Shown here piece by piece: positions 25,462 through 34,771 of a DNA stretch of 64,000 bases. The notes beneath the pieces are model-generated. The model did no database searches. It was not told where the DNA came from and worked only from the letters and a program-made list of their open reading frames with translations. A program made the position numbers and the translations under genes. The DNA is from Chloroflexota bacterium. GTDB taxonomy: Bacteria > Chloroflexota > Dehalococcoidia > Lucifugimonadales > QGNO01. The number at the start of each line of letters is the position of its first letter. Positions within the stretch are counted from its first letter, which is position 1. The stretch lies in contig QGNO01000001.1 in NCBI GenBank assembly GCA_003228195.2, positions 21,550 through 85,549 of the forward strand, written 5' to 3'.

Positions 25462-26028
25462 ATGATTTTATTAATAGATAATTACGATAGTTTTACCTAT
25501 AACCTTTACCAATATTTGACGGAGTTGGGCGCCAAGGTTAGTGTCGAACGTAACGATAGCATAACGCTTAGTGATGTAAGGCATTTAAAGCCAGCAAAAA
25601 TTGTAATTTCACCAGGACCTTGTACTCCCCTGGAAGCTGGAATTTCTACTGATGTTATACGTGAATTCGGCATGGACGTTCCCATTTTGGGGGTGTGCCT
25701 TGGTCACCAGTGCATAGGTGAGGCGTTTGGTGCTACCGTAGGATATGCTGGGGAGATAGTCCACGGAAAAATTTCCACGATAAACCATGACGGAGAAGGT
25801 GTGTTTCGTAACCTACCTAATCCAATCAAGGGCATACGTTACCATTCTCTCTCTGTCTACAAGGAGACTCTTCCGCCTGAGTTGAAGGTTACCGCTTTTT
25901 CAAATACGAATGTGGTAATGGGGTTACGTCACACAGTTTATCCGATAGAAGGGATACAATTTCATCCAGAATCAATAATGACTGAATATGGTAAAGACTT
26001 ACTAAGAAATTTCTTGAAAGGCAACTAA
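25462..26028 (+). CDS. trpG: anthranilate synthase component II (glutamine amidotransferase)
   Basis: 188 residues. Class I glutaminase domain with the oxyanion strand SPGPCTP, nucleophile Cys in GVCLGHQCIGEAFG, and the His-Glu pair in IQFHPESI. Supplies ammonia to TrpE. Could also serve PabB (aminodeoxychorismate synthase), a dual role seen in some bacteria, but no pabB is in the window. 45 bases after trpE. Confidence 0.96.
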   Translation: MILLIDNYDSFTYNLYQYLTELGAKVSVERNDSITLSDVRHLKPAKIVISPGPCTPLEAGISTDVIREFGMDVPILGVCLGHQCIGEAFGATVGYAGEIVHGKISTINHDGEGVFRNLPNPIKGIRYHSLSVYKETLPPELKVTAFSNTNVVMGLRHTVYPIEGIQFHPESIMTEYGKDLLRNFLKGN

Positions 26029-26105
26029 ACAGCAAAAACCAACTGAGTGGTTAGGAAATGCAGTTTTTCTGAAACAATTCCTAGTTTTTAGGTAGGGCGT
26101 GAACA

Positions 26106-27128
26106 ATGATTAAAGAAGCGATTGCATTACTAGTTCAAGGCGAGAATCTTTCACAAGAAGATTCGGCACAGGTCATGAATGAAATTATGAACAATGACGC
26201 TACGGAGGCGCAAATTGGTTCTTTCGTCACAGCACTTCGAATGAAAGGTGAGACTGTTCAGGAAATAACTGGCATGGCTCAAACAATGAGAGAAAAGTCT
26301 CTTAAGGTTTCTATTAGTTTGCAAAATAATAAACTTGTGGATACTGCGGGGACTGGCGGCGATGGCCAGAACACCATGAATGTTTCTACTGCTGCCGCTA
26401 TTGTTGCTTCTGCTGCTGGTGCAAAAGTGGCCAAACATGGTAACCGTGCGGTATCTAGCATGTGTGGCAGTGCGGATATACTTGAAGCTGTTGGGGTGAA
26501 AGTGGACCTGTCTCCTGATGGCGTAACTAGATGTATTGATGAAGTTGGCCTAGGATTTATGTTTGCTCCTATTTTCCATCCCGCAATGCGATATGCGGCG
26601 GCGCCAAGAAGAGATATTGGTATAAGAACGGTGTTTAATATATTGGGGCCTCTTACCAATCCTGCCAATGCAGATGCACAGGTGTTGGGTGTGGCGGACT
26701 CGACTTTCGGCGACTTAATGGCAAAGTCTTTGGCCTTGTTGGGGACACAACGGGCGATGGTTGTACATGGCAACGATGGTATGGATGAGCTATCCATTAC
26801 CGGGGCTACTAGCATTTGGGAACTTTCTTACGGTGAAATAAGTTCATACAATATCGTTCCGGAAGATGTGAATATGGAAAGAGCTGATCTCAAAGATTTG
26901 CAGGGTGGGAGTTTGGAACGTAATCTTGATCTTTTCAATAGTGTCCTTCAAGGGGTACCGAGTCCAGCTTTGGAAATAGTAGTACTGAATGCCGCTGCGA
27001 CATTGGTTGTTGCTGAAAAGGCAGACGATTTATCTGACGGAGTTGTGCTCGCACGCGATGCAATAGTTAGTGGTGCCGCCGACGAGAAAATCAGAGCATT
27101 TGCGACGTTGAGCCAGAAGCTTAGTTAG
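26106..27128 (+). CDS. trpD: anthranilate phosphoribosyltransferase
   Basis: 340 residues. Transfers phosphoribosyl to anthranilate. Shows the glycine loop DTAGTGGDG, MNVSTAAAIVASAAGAKVAKHGNRA (start and end quoted as a conserved block), FAPIFHPAMRYAAAPRRDIG and NILGPLTNPA. Normal length. The 77-base gap to trpG contains no second T-box or convincing terminator. GTAGGGCGTG upstream of the ATG is a probable ribosome site. Confidence 0.97.
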   Translation: MIKEAIALLVQGENLSQEDSAQVMNEIMNNDATEAQIGSFVTALRMKGETVQEITGMAQTMREKSLKVSISLQNNKLVDTAGTGGDGQNTMNVSTAAAIVASAAGAKVAKHGNRAVSSMCGSADILEAVGVKVDLSPDGVTRCIDEVGLGFMFAPIFHPAMRYAAAPRRDIGIRTVFNILGPLTNPANADAQVLGVADSTFGDLMAKSLALLGTQRAMVVHGNDGMDELSITGATSIWELSYGEISSYNIVPEDVNMERADLKDLQGGSLERNLDLFNSVLQGVPSPALEIVVLNAAATLVVAEKADDLSDGVVLARDAIVSGAADEKIRAFATLSQKLS

Positions 27129-27207
27129 AATTGGAAATGGACGGAGTAAGAATTCGCTCGCTGAAATATGTAGATAGATAAATAAAGAAAAGAAGTTCAA
27201 GGTTGTT

Positions 27208-27999
27208 ATGGTCACTACAATTCTTAACCAAATTGTGAATAAAAAAACCGAGCGGGTAATGGAGCAAAAGCTGACCATGCCTTTGCATGTGTTGGAGTCT
27301 AGGATTCCTGAATTGGCGTCACCCAGGAATTTCTCAGGAGCGCTTTGGGGCTCTGGCGTTAGGTTGATCGCTGAAGTCAAAAAAACCTCACCTTCTAAAG
27401 GTCTTCTCAGGAGCCCCTATGATCCTGTGAGTTTAGCTTGTACATATGCAGAAAATGGAGCAGGCGCGATTTCTGTTCTAACCGAATCGGACCATTTTCA
27501 TGGAAGCCTAGATCACTTAACCGATGTAAAGAAAGGAATGGGTGAGTTAGAATTACCCGTTTTACGCAAAGATTTTATATTTGATCCGTATCAGGTCGTG
27601 GAATCTCGGGTCGCTGGGGCGGATGCTATTTTGTTAATAGTGGGAATTTTAGGCGTGAATCAAATAAAAGAGTTACTCGGGTTGTGTCAGTCTTTGTGGA
27701 TGCAGGCATTGGTTGAGGTACATTCTGAAAGAGAACTTGACATTGCTCTGAATGCCGGGGCTGATATTATAGGCATAAACAATAGAAATCTCAGTACATT
27801 TGAAACGGATATCTCATTATCCCAGCGACTCAGACATTTGATTCCCGCAGGAAAGATAGTAGTCGCGGAAAGTGGGATAAAGTCTAGAGAAGACGTAGTC
27901 CAACTAAAAAAAGCTAGAATAGATGCTGTGTTGGTGGGTGAGGCTATCATGACCGCCAAAGACATTGGAGCTAAAGTCCGGGAGTTGGTTGGTACATGA
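27208..27999 (+). CDS. trpC: indole-3-glycerol-phosphate synthase
   Basis: 263 residues. TIM-barrel enzyme that closes the indole ring. Catalytic residues are visible: IAEVKKTSPSKG (Lys and Glu at strand 1), LPVLRKDFIFDPYQV, LVEVHSERELD, GINNRNLSTFETD and VAESGIKSREDV. ATG at 27208 follows AAGTTCAAGG; a later in-frame ATG would remove about 18 N-terminal residues. Overlaps trpF by four bases. Confidence 0.96.
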   Translation: MVTTILNQIVNKKTERVMEQKLTMPLHVLESRIPELASPRNFSGALWGSGVRLIAEVKKTSPSKGLLRSPYDPVSLACTYAENGAGAISVLTESDHFHGSLDHLTDVKKGMGELELPVLRKDFIFDPYQVVESRVAGADAILLIVGILGVNQIKELLGLCQSLWMQALVEVHSERELDIALNAGADIIGINNRNLSTFETDISLSQRLRHLIPAGKIVVAESGIKSREDVVQLKKARIDAVLVGEAIMTAKDIGAKVRELVGT

Positions 28000-28655
28000 C
28001 GGGCGTCAAGATTTGTAGTGTCCAGCAGCTAGATCATGTCTTAGCGGCTGCCGAAGCTGGAGCAGATTATGTCGGCATTAATTTTGTACCTGGTGTAAGA
28101 AGACAAATCGTTCAGAGTGAAGCAAGGTGGATGATTCAAACGTTTCGCTATGAGTACGGTTATTCAGGCCCTGAATTCGTTGGTATTTTTGCCGATCAGG
28201 TTATAGATGAAGTCAACCGAATTATCGACGATTGTGATTTGGACCTTGCGCAGTTAAGCGGACATGAATCAGTGGAATATGCGACTCAAGTTTCAAAGCC
28301 GGTAATTAAAGCTATACACGTTTCTGCCCACAAGTCGGTTGAAGAGAGCATTCATGATATAGCCCCTTTAATCCACCGGTTTCATTCTTTGGGAATTGTC
28401 CCACTTCTGGACCCGGACGTAGGTTCGGCTCTTGGAGGGACTGGAACGACCTTTGATTGGGGTATAGCAAAGGCGCTGGCAAGCGAAGGAGACTTTCTTT
28501 TGGGGGGAGGTTTAAACCCAGATACAGTGACTTCCGCTGTCCAGAATGTACGGCCGTGGGGAGTGGACGTATCTAGCGGAGTTGAGACAAATGGGATGAA
28601 GGACACAGAGAAGATCAAGAAATTTATTGAAAGAGTCAAGGCGCAGAAGGAGTAA
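27996..28655 (+). CDS. trpF: phosphoribosylanthranilate isomerase
   Basis: 219 residues, TIM-barrel. The catalytic Cys is in [10 protein letters not shown] at the N-terminus and the catalytic Asp probably in [27 protein letters not shown] and [10 protein letters not shown] are the phosphate-binding end. ATGA overlap with trpC indicates coupling. The segment after the catalytic Cys is slightly divergent ([17 protein letters not shown] rather than GADAIGFVF), but all functional positions appear kept. Confidence 0.95.
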   Translation: MTGVKICSVQQLDHVLAAAEAGADYVGINFVPGVRRQIVQSEARWMIQTFRYEYGYSGPEFVGIFADQVIDEVNRIIDDCDLDLAQLSGHESVEYATQVSKPVIKAIHVSAHKSVEESIHDIAPLIHRFHSLGIVPLLDPDVGSALGGTGTTFDWGIAKALASEGDFLLGGGLNPDTVTSAVQNVRPWGVDVSSGVETNGMKDTEKIKKFIERVKAQKE

Positions 28656-28660
28656 TAACC

Positions 28661-29845
28661 GTGACCGATACAGTTCCCAATGAACAGGGTAGATTCGGCG
28701 ATTTTGGTGGTCGGTTTGTTCCAGAGACACTTATGGCTCCATTACAGGAATTGGAACAAGCTTACGAAGAGATAAGGGTCGATGATTCGTTTGGAAAAGA
28801 ATATTTGTACCTGTTAAAAAATTATGTTGGGCGACCCACTCCTTTATATCACGCTACTAACCTTAGTAAGCAGCTAGGTGGGGCACAAATTTATTTGAAA
28901 AGAGAGGATTTGGCACATACAGGTGCGCACAAGATCAACAATGCATTAGGACAGGGGTTGTTAGCTCGTCGCTTGGGTAAAAAGAGGATCATAGCTGAGA
29001 CTGGAGCAGGACAACACGGCGTTGCCACAGCAACTGTATGTGCAATGTTGGGTTTGGAGTGCATCGTTTATATGGGTGAGAAAGACATTAAGCGCCAAAT
29101 GCCTAATGTATATCGAATGAGACTTCTTGGAGCTGAAGTACGGCCAGTGACGAGCGGCACAAGAACCCTTAAAGATGCGATAAATGAAGCAATTAGAGAC
29201 TGGGTTACGAATGTGGTTGACACTCACTATTTGATTGGTAGCGTAGTAGGCCCACATCCTTATCCGGTGATGGTTCGCGATTTCCAGTCGGTAATTGGAA
29301 ACGAGGCGAAAAACCAGATATTGGAGATTTCGGATAAGCTTCCTAATTATGTTGTTGCTTGTGTAGGTGGAGGTAGCAATGCCATTGGCCTATTCCACGC
29401 TTTTATTCCCGAAGCTGAGGTTAAATTGATAGGAGTAGAAGCAGGAGGCGAAGGTATTGAGAGTGGAAAGCACGCCGCATCAATCGTTGCAGGCCGACCT
29501 GGTGTGTTACACGGCTCCTACTCTTATTTGTTACAAGATGATGACGGCCAGATAGTTGGCACGCATAGTGTGTCTGCTGGGCTTGATTACCCAGGAGTAG
29601 GTCCGGAACATGCTTATTTGGCAGATAGCGGGCGTGCAACTTATGTTGCAACGACTGATAAAGAAGCTTTGGAGGGATTTCAATTACTAAGTCGTGAAGA
29701 AGGCATAATCCCAGCTTTAGAGCCCGCTCATGCTATTGCGTACGTAGCAAAACTTGCACCGACACTGGGGCAGGATGCCACAATTCTTATCGGTCTAAGT
29801 GGCAGGGGGGACAAGGACCTAGAAGCGGTACAGAATCTGCTTTGA
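28661..29845 (+). CDS. trpB: tryptophan synthase beta chain
   Basis: 394 residues, TrpB1 type. Condenses indole with serine using PLP bound to K91 in [25 protein letters not shown] holds the catalytic Glu and VGGGSNAIG binds the PLP phosphate. Starts with GTG after AAGGAG, five bases from trpF. The expected trpA does not follow: the next gene is on the opposite strand. TrpB1 proteins normally work with TrpA, so either trpA is elsewhere or indole is obtained otherwise. Confidence 0.97.
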   Translation: MTDTVPNEQGRFGDFGGRFVPETLMAPLQELEQAYEEIRVDDSFGKEYLYLLKNYVGRPTPLYHATNLSKQLGGAQIYLKREDLAHTGAHKINNALGQGLLARRLGKKRIIAETGAGQHGVATATVCAMLGLECIVYMGEKDIKRQMPNVYRMRLLGAEVRPVTSGTRTLKDAINEAIRDWVTNVVDTHYLIGSVVGPHPYPVMVRDFQSVIGNEAKNQILEISDKLPNYVVACVGGGSNAIGLFHAFIPEAEVKLIGVEAGGEGIESGKHAASIVAGRPGVLHGSYSYLLQDDDGQIVGTHSVSAGLDYPGVGPEHAYLADSGRATYVATTDKEALEGFQLLSREEGIIPALEPAHAIAYVAKLAPTLGQDATILIGLSGRGDKDLEAVQNLL

Positions 29846-29858
29846 ATGGATTTGGCAT

Positions 29859-29880
29859 TCTGATTTAGAATAAAATCAGA
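29859..29880 (+). terminator. inverted repeat between convergent trpB and MaoC gene
   Basis: TCTGATTT and AAATCAGA form an 8-bp stem with a 6-base loop in the 36-base gap between the convergent trpB and MaoC-like stops. There is no long T tract, but A/T-rich sequence flanks both sides, so it may act weakly in both directions. Confidence 0.35.
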
Positions 29881-29881
29881 T

Positions 29882-30316
29882 CTAAGATTGAATATTCTTA
29901 GGTCTTGAATCAAGATTAACGATCGCTGACCCAGGCGTGGTTTTATACCCTTCGTCGTTTTCGATCCAAATAGTGCAATCAACTAAGGATAGTCCATTTT
30001 CCCTGTAGCGTCTTGAAACGAACCCTTTGCAAATTAGAGTCGAGTTGGGGAAGTCCATATCCCTATGTGCACAAGTTAACTTTCTTAAGCGCCCTGACCC
30101 TTGAATCCAATCCGTGATTAATTGGGCTAGAAAAGCGTTTTTAAGCCCGCCTTGTACGATTACGCCTGGCAAACCGATACTCTTGGCATACTCTTCATCG
30201 TAATGGATACGGTACAGGTCTCCAGTGACGCTCGCATACCTCAGTAACATTTCTTTTGTGGGATACTTTTCCAGAGACGGTATTTCAGTCCCTATTCGAA
30301 CATCTTCCCAATACAT
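29882..30316 (-). CDS. MaoC-like hydratase/dehydratase, catalytic half
   Basis: 144 residues, a single hot-dog domain. The hydratase-2 motif is seen as TGDLYRIHYDEEYAKSIG with the Asp and His at the right spacing. Probably forms a two-subunit enoyl-CoA or enoyl-thioester hydratase with the upstream FAS1-like partner. Separated from it by 44 bases. The substrate cannot be specified; neighbours give no single pathway. Confidence 0.82.
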   Translation of the reverse strand: MYWEDVRIGTEIPSLEKYPTKEMLLRYASVTGDLYRIHYDEEYAKSIGLPGVIVQGGLKNAFLAQLITDWIQGSGRLRKLTCAHRDMDFPNSTLICKGFVSRRYRENGLSLVDCTIWIENDEGYKTTPGSAIVNLDSRPKNIQS

Positions 30317-30341
30317 TATTTATAGCGTCCTTTATAATTGG

Positions 30342-30797
30342 TCAGTAGGTTATTCGGGTCCATTTATGTATTGCCACCACTTTCGAGTGTTGGTTTGTGT
30401 ATTTAAATTCTCGTGTCCAAATAAGCATTTTCCCCAATTTACCCGTTTTTTCTAAAACATCTAGCAGTTTATCCACAACAGTTATGTTGTCTCCAGCTAG
30501 AATTGGCTCAAAATAGTTCCATTCACTGCCACCATCCAGAAGGTGGGCTCCAAGATGTTCCGGGTTGTTTTCTGAACGGCTTCCCTTTAGCGTACGAAGG
30601 AAAGTGGGTGGCGCAACAATATTATTTAAGCCACGACGCTTTGCAAGGTTTCTTTCTCGATATATTTCGTTGAAATCACCTACTGCGTCGGTGAAATCTA
30701 TGATGTCACTTGTACCTACTACATATGTGATTGGGGCTGATTCAACTCCAATGGAACGTTTAATTACTGAATCAGAGATGGAATCGAATTCGCTCAT
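30342..30797 (-). CDS. MaoC-like dehydratase, N-terminal-type partner subunit
   Basis: 151 residues from ATG 30797, which overlaps the stop of the upstream GNAT gene as ATGA. Hot-dog fold of the FAS1-like dehydratase type: the motif region VGDFNEIYRERNLAKRRG has lost the catalytic His, and VAPPTFLRTLKG is typical of the family. Such non-catalytic halves pair with a catalytic MaoC subunit, here the next gene. The complex probably hydrates enoyl-CoAs. Confidence 0.8.
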   Translation of the reverse strand: MSEFDSISDSVIKRSIGVESAPITYVVGTSDIIDFTDAVGDFNEIYRERNLAKRRGLNNIVAPPTFLRTLKGSRSENNPEHLGAHLLDGGSEWNYFEPILAGDNITVVDKLLDVLEKTGKLGKMLIWTREFKYTNQHSKVVAIHKWTRITY

Positions 30798-31375
30798 TGC
30801 CACCCATTCTTATTGACGACATCAATCTTACGTAAAGGGGCAAGTTTAGAACTCCTGTGTTGCAACCAGTAGCCGCGCTCAAGTTCCATGCGAATTAAAT
30901 CTCTTCCGCTGCGATGTATCGTTTTTTTAGGGATAAATCCACACTTTTGGAAGCTTCTTTGTGCTCTGAAATTCCAATCTAAAGTGTGTAGATATAAGAG
31001 GCGCAGCTCTCTAGTCATGAACATGTGGTCTATTAGGCCTGCCAAAGTGTGATAGCCGAAGCCTTTGTTCCAGTATTCACGCTTGCCAATCATAACGCCT
31101 AGTTCAGCCTCTCCGAAATTCAAATTTATGTCATAACACATTACGTTTCCAATGTGATTCCCACTTAGATCGTCTATCGCAAATTTTATCGATGAAGATG
31201 ACTGACGATTCAGATCATCTTTGTAATACCTTAGAAATTCATCAAATGATTGCCTAATTGGGCTTGACGCATCTAGTTCAGCTAATTCCTCGTCGCATCG
31301 CCAAGCGTAATCATCTTCAGCATCCTCTATGTGTTTGGGTCTGAGAATTACATGCCCGGCCCTAATTTGTTGCAA
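30794..31375 (-). CDS. GNAT-family N-acetyltransferase (RimJ/RimL-like)
   Basis: 193 residues. GNAT features: VILRPKHIEDAEDDYAW at the N-terminus, GVMIGKREYWNKGFGYHTL as the acetyl-CoA loop (Q/R-x2-G-x-G/A here as KREYWNKGFG), and LHTLDWNFRAQRSFQKCGF near the end. Acceptor unknown. The start appears to be TTG with no clear ribosome site, so the N-terminus is uncertain. Coupled to the MaoC-like gene downstream by an ATGA overlap. Confidence 0.82.
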   Translation of the reverse strand: MQQIRAGHVILRPKHIEDAEDDYAWRCDEELAELDASSPIRQSFDEFLRYYKDDLNRQSSSSIKFAIDDLSGNHIGNVMCYDINLNFGEAELGVMIGKREYWNKGFGYHTLAGLIDHMFMTRELRLLYLHTLDWNFRAQRSFQKCGFIPKKTIHRSGRDLIRMELERGYWLQHRSSKLAPLRKIDVVNKNGWQ

Positions 31376-31477
31376 TTTTATTGTCCATGTTCATTCTTTT
31401 CTTTTAACCGCACTACCAATGAAGTTTCCTTGAAGATGTACACGTTCGAATATTCTTGGTGGAGTTGGTGCCAATTC

Positions 31478-31912
31478 TCACATTAGAAGCGGTACTATTG
31501 TTAGAGCTTTTTCTACTATTTTGATTTCATCACTATAAGTCATGATTCTCAGGGCATCATTTTTTGAGTGCCAACCAACTTCGTCAAACTCGGGGTCATG
31601 CAGAGAAAAATCGCCTCCAATTGGTGTCATAAGGTAAAAGTGGACCCGTTTCTCGCATTTGACATTGTCTTGTTTTCGTATGAACGAGTATTCAATAAAC
31701 CCCAGAGAGTCCAGAATACTTACTTCTAGGCCAGTTTCTTCACTGACTTCCCTCAACGCCGTTTGCTCCATCGACTCACCGATCTCGGGGGTACCCTTTG
31801 GTAGGGCCCATAACTCGGGTGCTTTTCTATGGCATATGGCTATCTCAATGTCATGCCCGGACCAACGGCAAACGACTCCACCCATTGAGACATGGTGCTC
31901 AATTTTTCTCAC
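31478..31912 (-). CDS. NUDIX hydrolase
   Basis: 144 residues. The Nudix box G-x5-E-x7-R-E-x2-E-E-x-G is complete (GESMEQTALREVSEETGLEV). GTG start with AGAAGGATAACC upstream. The sequence FYLMTPIGGD and the early ALPKGTPE resemble diadenosine tetraphosphate or (di)nucleoside polyphosphate hydrolases. Substrate is not predictable. It diverges from the CoA-transferase pair; the 285-base gap between them shows no further gene. Confidence 0.88.
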   Translation of the reverse strand: MRKIEHHVSMGGVVCRWSGHDIEIAICHRKAPELWALPKGTPEIGESMEQTALREVSEETGLEVSILDSLGFIEYSFIRKQDNVKCEKRVHFYLMTPIGGDFSLHDPEFDEVGWHSKNDALRIMTYSDEIKIVEKALTIVPLLM

Positions 31913-32197
31913 GGTTATCCTTCTGCAAAACCTTTTTAGTACTCAATCGAATCATGCGCTTTTGACTTTAAGTATACCTTTAAATGGCAGGTAAGAAACT
32001 TTCCTTACGGATGGTTCATTTTGTCGAATAGTCGACTGGTATCGAACTTTTCACCTAAACGAAGAATTTTTCAAGATTTTCAAGATATAGATTTACGGCT
32101 TGTTTGCGGTGTGCGTACATTGTGAACGGATCAAATGTGCTAATATCCGATGATTAGTATCGGCAAAACTGTGGACTGTTTGGTATTGGGAGGGATG

Positions 32198-33532
32198 ATG
32201 CAAGATATCTTGGCAGGATTGAGAATTATCGACAGTACAACGGCTGTAGCAATGCCGACGGCCATGCACATTATGGCTGATCTTGGTGCGGAAATCATCA
32301 AAGTGGAAAGCCACACGCTCACCAGAGATGAAACCGGCCCTTATGCGGACAATGATCCTGGTGACGAACCTTGGAATAGGGACGCCAGTTTTCAGCATTT
32401 GCATAGAGGTAAATATAGCCTTACGTTAGATTTAAAGACTGCTGAGGGTATCAAGGCTTACAAGGAGTTGGCTAGGGTCACCGATGTAATAGTTGAGAAC
32501 AATCGGGCTGGCACTATGGATCGGTTGGGTTTGGGTTACGGTGAGATACGTAATTTGAAGCCAGACATCATTTATTTTTCAAATACTGGCTTTGGTCATA
32601 CTGGACCTTGGAAAAGGTACGCTGGCATTGGGAGTATGCTTGAACTCATTTGTGGATTGAGCCAATTCACTGGGTATCCAGATGAAGGCACGCCTCGCAG
32701 AGTTGGAGCGGCTTGGTTTGATTTGCATGTCGCGTGGATGGCCGTGTTCGCAATCATGGCTGCTTTGCACTACAGAAGTGACACTGGGAAAGGTCAGTGG
32801 GTAGACTTCGCGATGTATCAAATCGGGGTTTCGACTTTGGGAGATGCAATATTGGATTATTCCATAAATGGACGAAACGGGCGATTGATGGGGAATCGAC
32901 ACCCGGTTCATGCTCCTTATGGAGTGTACAGATGTCAGGGTGACGACAAATGGATAGCGATCGGGATAGAGACCGACGAACAATGGGTTTCTCTAGGCAG
33001 CATTTTAGGAAACGGATTAATGGATAATCCCAAGTTTGAAGATCCACTTTCCCGTAAGCACCACGAGGATGAACTGGACAATTATATAGCTGAATGGACT
33101 GGAGATAAGAATGCTGAGGTAATCATGAAAACTCTTCAAGAGGCTGGAGTGCCGGCTTATCCAGTTAAGAACACTAAGGAGCTTCTAACTGATTCCCATA
33201 TGGAAGCCAGGAACTTTTATGAACGATTTACTCATCCCCCAGAGTCTGGCATTGGTATTCGTGCCTACGTCAGCCGTCCTTGGAGAATGCCTGAGATGCC
33301 ATCTGTAATTCACAGGCCAGCGCCACGGCTTGGAGAACAAAATGAGCACATAATTTCAGACTTGCTCGGCTGGTCAGATGCTGAGGTGTCTAAGCTTTAT
33401 GCCCTTGATGTAATGGGCAAAATACCCAGTAATACATTTGAAAGGAAGCCGGTAAACCTTGAGGCGGCCGTGGATGAAGGGACTATTGCCGAGATTGACC
33501 CTGACTTTAAAGAAACGTTGAGGTATCAATAA
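32198..33532 (+). CDS. class III CoA transferase (CaiB/BaiF), catalytic Asp present
   Basis: 444 residues. The N-terminus LAGLRIIDSTTAVAMPTA and ADLGAEIIKVE are the family's CoA-binding fold. The probable catalytic aspartate is D175 in AAWFDLHVAW, 22 residues before GKGQWVDFA. Two adjacent ATGs (32195, 32198) follow GGGAGGG; the second has the better spacing. A longer start at 32150 has no ribosome site. It probably moves CoA between organic acids; acceptor and donor are unknown. Its stop abuts the next gene's start. Confidence 0.88.
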   Translation: MQDILAGLRIIDSTTAVAMPTAMHIMADLGAEIIKVESHTLTRDETGPYADNDPGDEPWNRDASFQHLHRGKYSLTLDLKTAEGIKAYKELARVTDVIVENNRAGTMDRLGLGYGEIRNLKPDIIYFSNTGFGHTGPWKRYAGIGSMLELICGLSQFTGYPDEGTPRRVGAAWFDLHVAWMAVFAIMAALHYRSDTGKGQWVDFAMYQIGVSTLGDAILDYSINGRNGRLMGNRHPVHAPYGVYRCQGDDKWIAIGIETDEQWVSLGSILGNGLMDNPKFEDPLSRKHHEDELDNYIAEWTGDKNAEVIMKTLQEAGVPAYPVKNTKELLTDSHMEARNFYERFTHPPESGIGIRAYVSRPWRMPEMPSVIHRPAPRLGEQNEHIISDLLGWSDAEVSKLYALDVMGKIPSNTFERKPVNLEAAVDEGTIAEIDPDFKETLRYQ

Positions 33533-34762
33533 ATGGAAGCAGTCATTGGTTCAGCGCTTGGGAAATTTCGAATAATCGACCTAACTATGGGTATAGCAGG
33601 TCCATATGCTAGTAAGCTTTTTGCTGACTACGGTTCAGACGTTATAAAGGTGGAGCCACCAGGATCTGGTGACATAGCCAGAAGCATTGGACCATTCTAT
33701 GGCGATGATCCACACCCTGAGAAGTGCTTGCTTTTTCTTTGTCTCAACTGTAACAAGCGGGGCGTGACGCTAAATCTCGAAAATCTAGCTGGGAGAAAAA
33801 TAATTCGTGAATTGGTGAAGACCGCAGACGTGGTATTTGAGAGCTTTAGTCCTGGCTATCTTGATGAGTTGGGACTGGGGTATGATGAACTGTCTTCAAT
33901 AAATCCAAACCTTGTCATGACATCGATCAGCCCATTTGGGCAGACGGGTCCGTATCGTGACTACGAAGGAAACGATCTGATTTACCAAGCTGCTGGTGGA
34001 ATAATGTATACCAGTGGTGCGTATGATAGAGAGCCGTTGAAGCATGGGCATCCCCAGAGCCTCTATTTTGGAGGCATAACTGCTGCCTACGCTACTTCTA
34101 TTGCTCTTTACGGCAGAAGCGTGATTGGTCACGGACAACACCTCGACTTTTCTCTCGCCGAATCGGCTGCAGCTCACCAGTATCAGCCGGTAATCAGGTA
34201 CGCATTTCTCGGCGCAATTGACCGTAGAGCGCCAAAAACTGACACTGATAATCTAAAGAGTACGGGTTGGCAAGGAATAGTACCTACTAAGGACGGATTT
34301 GTGAGCCCGACCCTCCGGCCTCCTCGAAGGTCTCTTAGCGGAGCAGTAGCGTGGAAGGAATATGCGAACATCATTGGAAGGCCAGAATTAGGTGACGCGC
34401 TGGCTGAGGCAAGGACGGGTAAAGAGCGTGATGAGATATTGATGCCTGCTCTGAAGGAAATAGGCAAATTTGATTATTATCACAATATTATGTCCCGCGA
34501 ATGGCTTGGAGGTGTAGTCCAAACATCTGAAGATTTAGTCAATTGCCCCCAGTTGGAGGAGAGGGGTTTTTGGACTGAAGTGACGCATCCAGTGATGGGG
34601 AAGGTAAAGTTGCCTGGAGAGTTGTTCAGAATGCCTGAAAGCCCGTGGAGCATGCGGTACCCCGCACCATTGTTGGGTCAACATAACTCGGCCGTTTATA
34701 AGGGCGAGCTCGGGTATTCCGATCAGGACGTTATTAGATTACGCCAGCAGCATGCGATTTAG
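33533..34762 (+). CDS. class III CoA transferase (CaiB/BaiF) paralogue lacking the catalytic Asp
   Basis: 409 residues. CaiB/BaiF fold with FRIIDLTMGIAGPYASK and DYGSDVIKVEPPGSGD. Anchoring on GHGQHLDFS, the region that should hold the catalytic Asp reads HPQSLYFGGITAAYA (residues about 174-188) and has none. Start ATG follows the previous stop with no gap. The arrangement suggests a heteromeric transferase in which this subunit is structural or binds one substrate. Whether it is active alone is doubtful. Confidence 0.87.
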   Translation: MEAVIGSALGKFRIIDLTMGIAGPYASKLFADYGSDVIKVEPPGSGDIARSIGPFYGDDPHPEKCLLFLCLNCNKRGVTLNLENLAGRKIIRELVKTADVVFESFSPGYLDELGLGYDELSSINPNLVMTSISPFGQTGPYRDYEGNDLIYQAAGGIMYTSGAYDREPLKHGHPQSLYFGGITAAYATSIALYGRSVIGHGQHLDFSLAESAAAHQYQPVIRYAFLGAIDRRAPKTDTDNLKSTGWQGIVPTKDGFVSPTLRPPRRSLSGAVAWKEYANIIGRPELGDALAEARTGKERDEILMPALKEIGKFDYYHNIMSREWLGGVVQTSEDLVNCPQLEERGFWTEVTHPVMGKVKLPGELFRMPESPWSMRYPAPLLGQHNSAVYKGELGYSDQDVIRLRQQHAI

Positions 34763-34771
34763 ATTTGAATT

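Noticed and set aside
26029..26105. Possible second T-box or attenuator between trpG and trpD
   Set aside because: No specifier-like stem, T-box sequence or terminator hairpin is present in the 77 bases.
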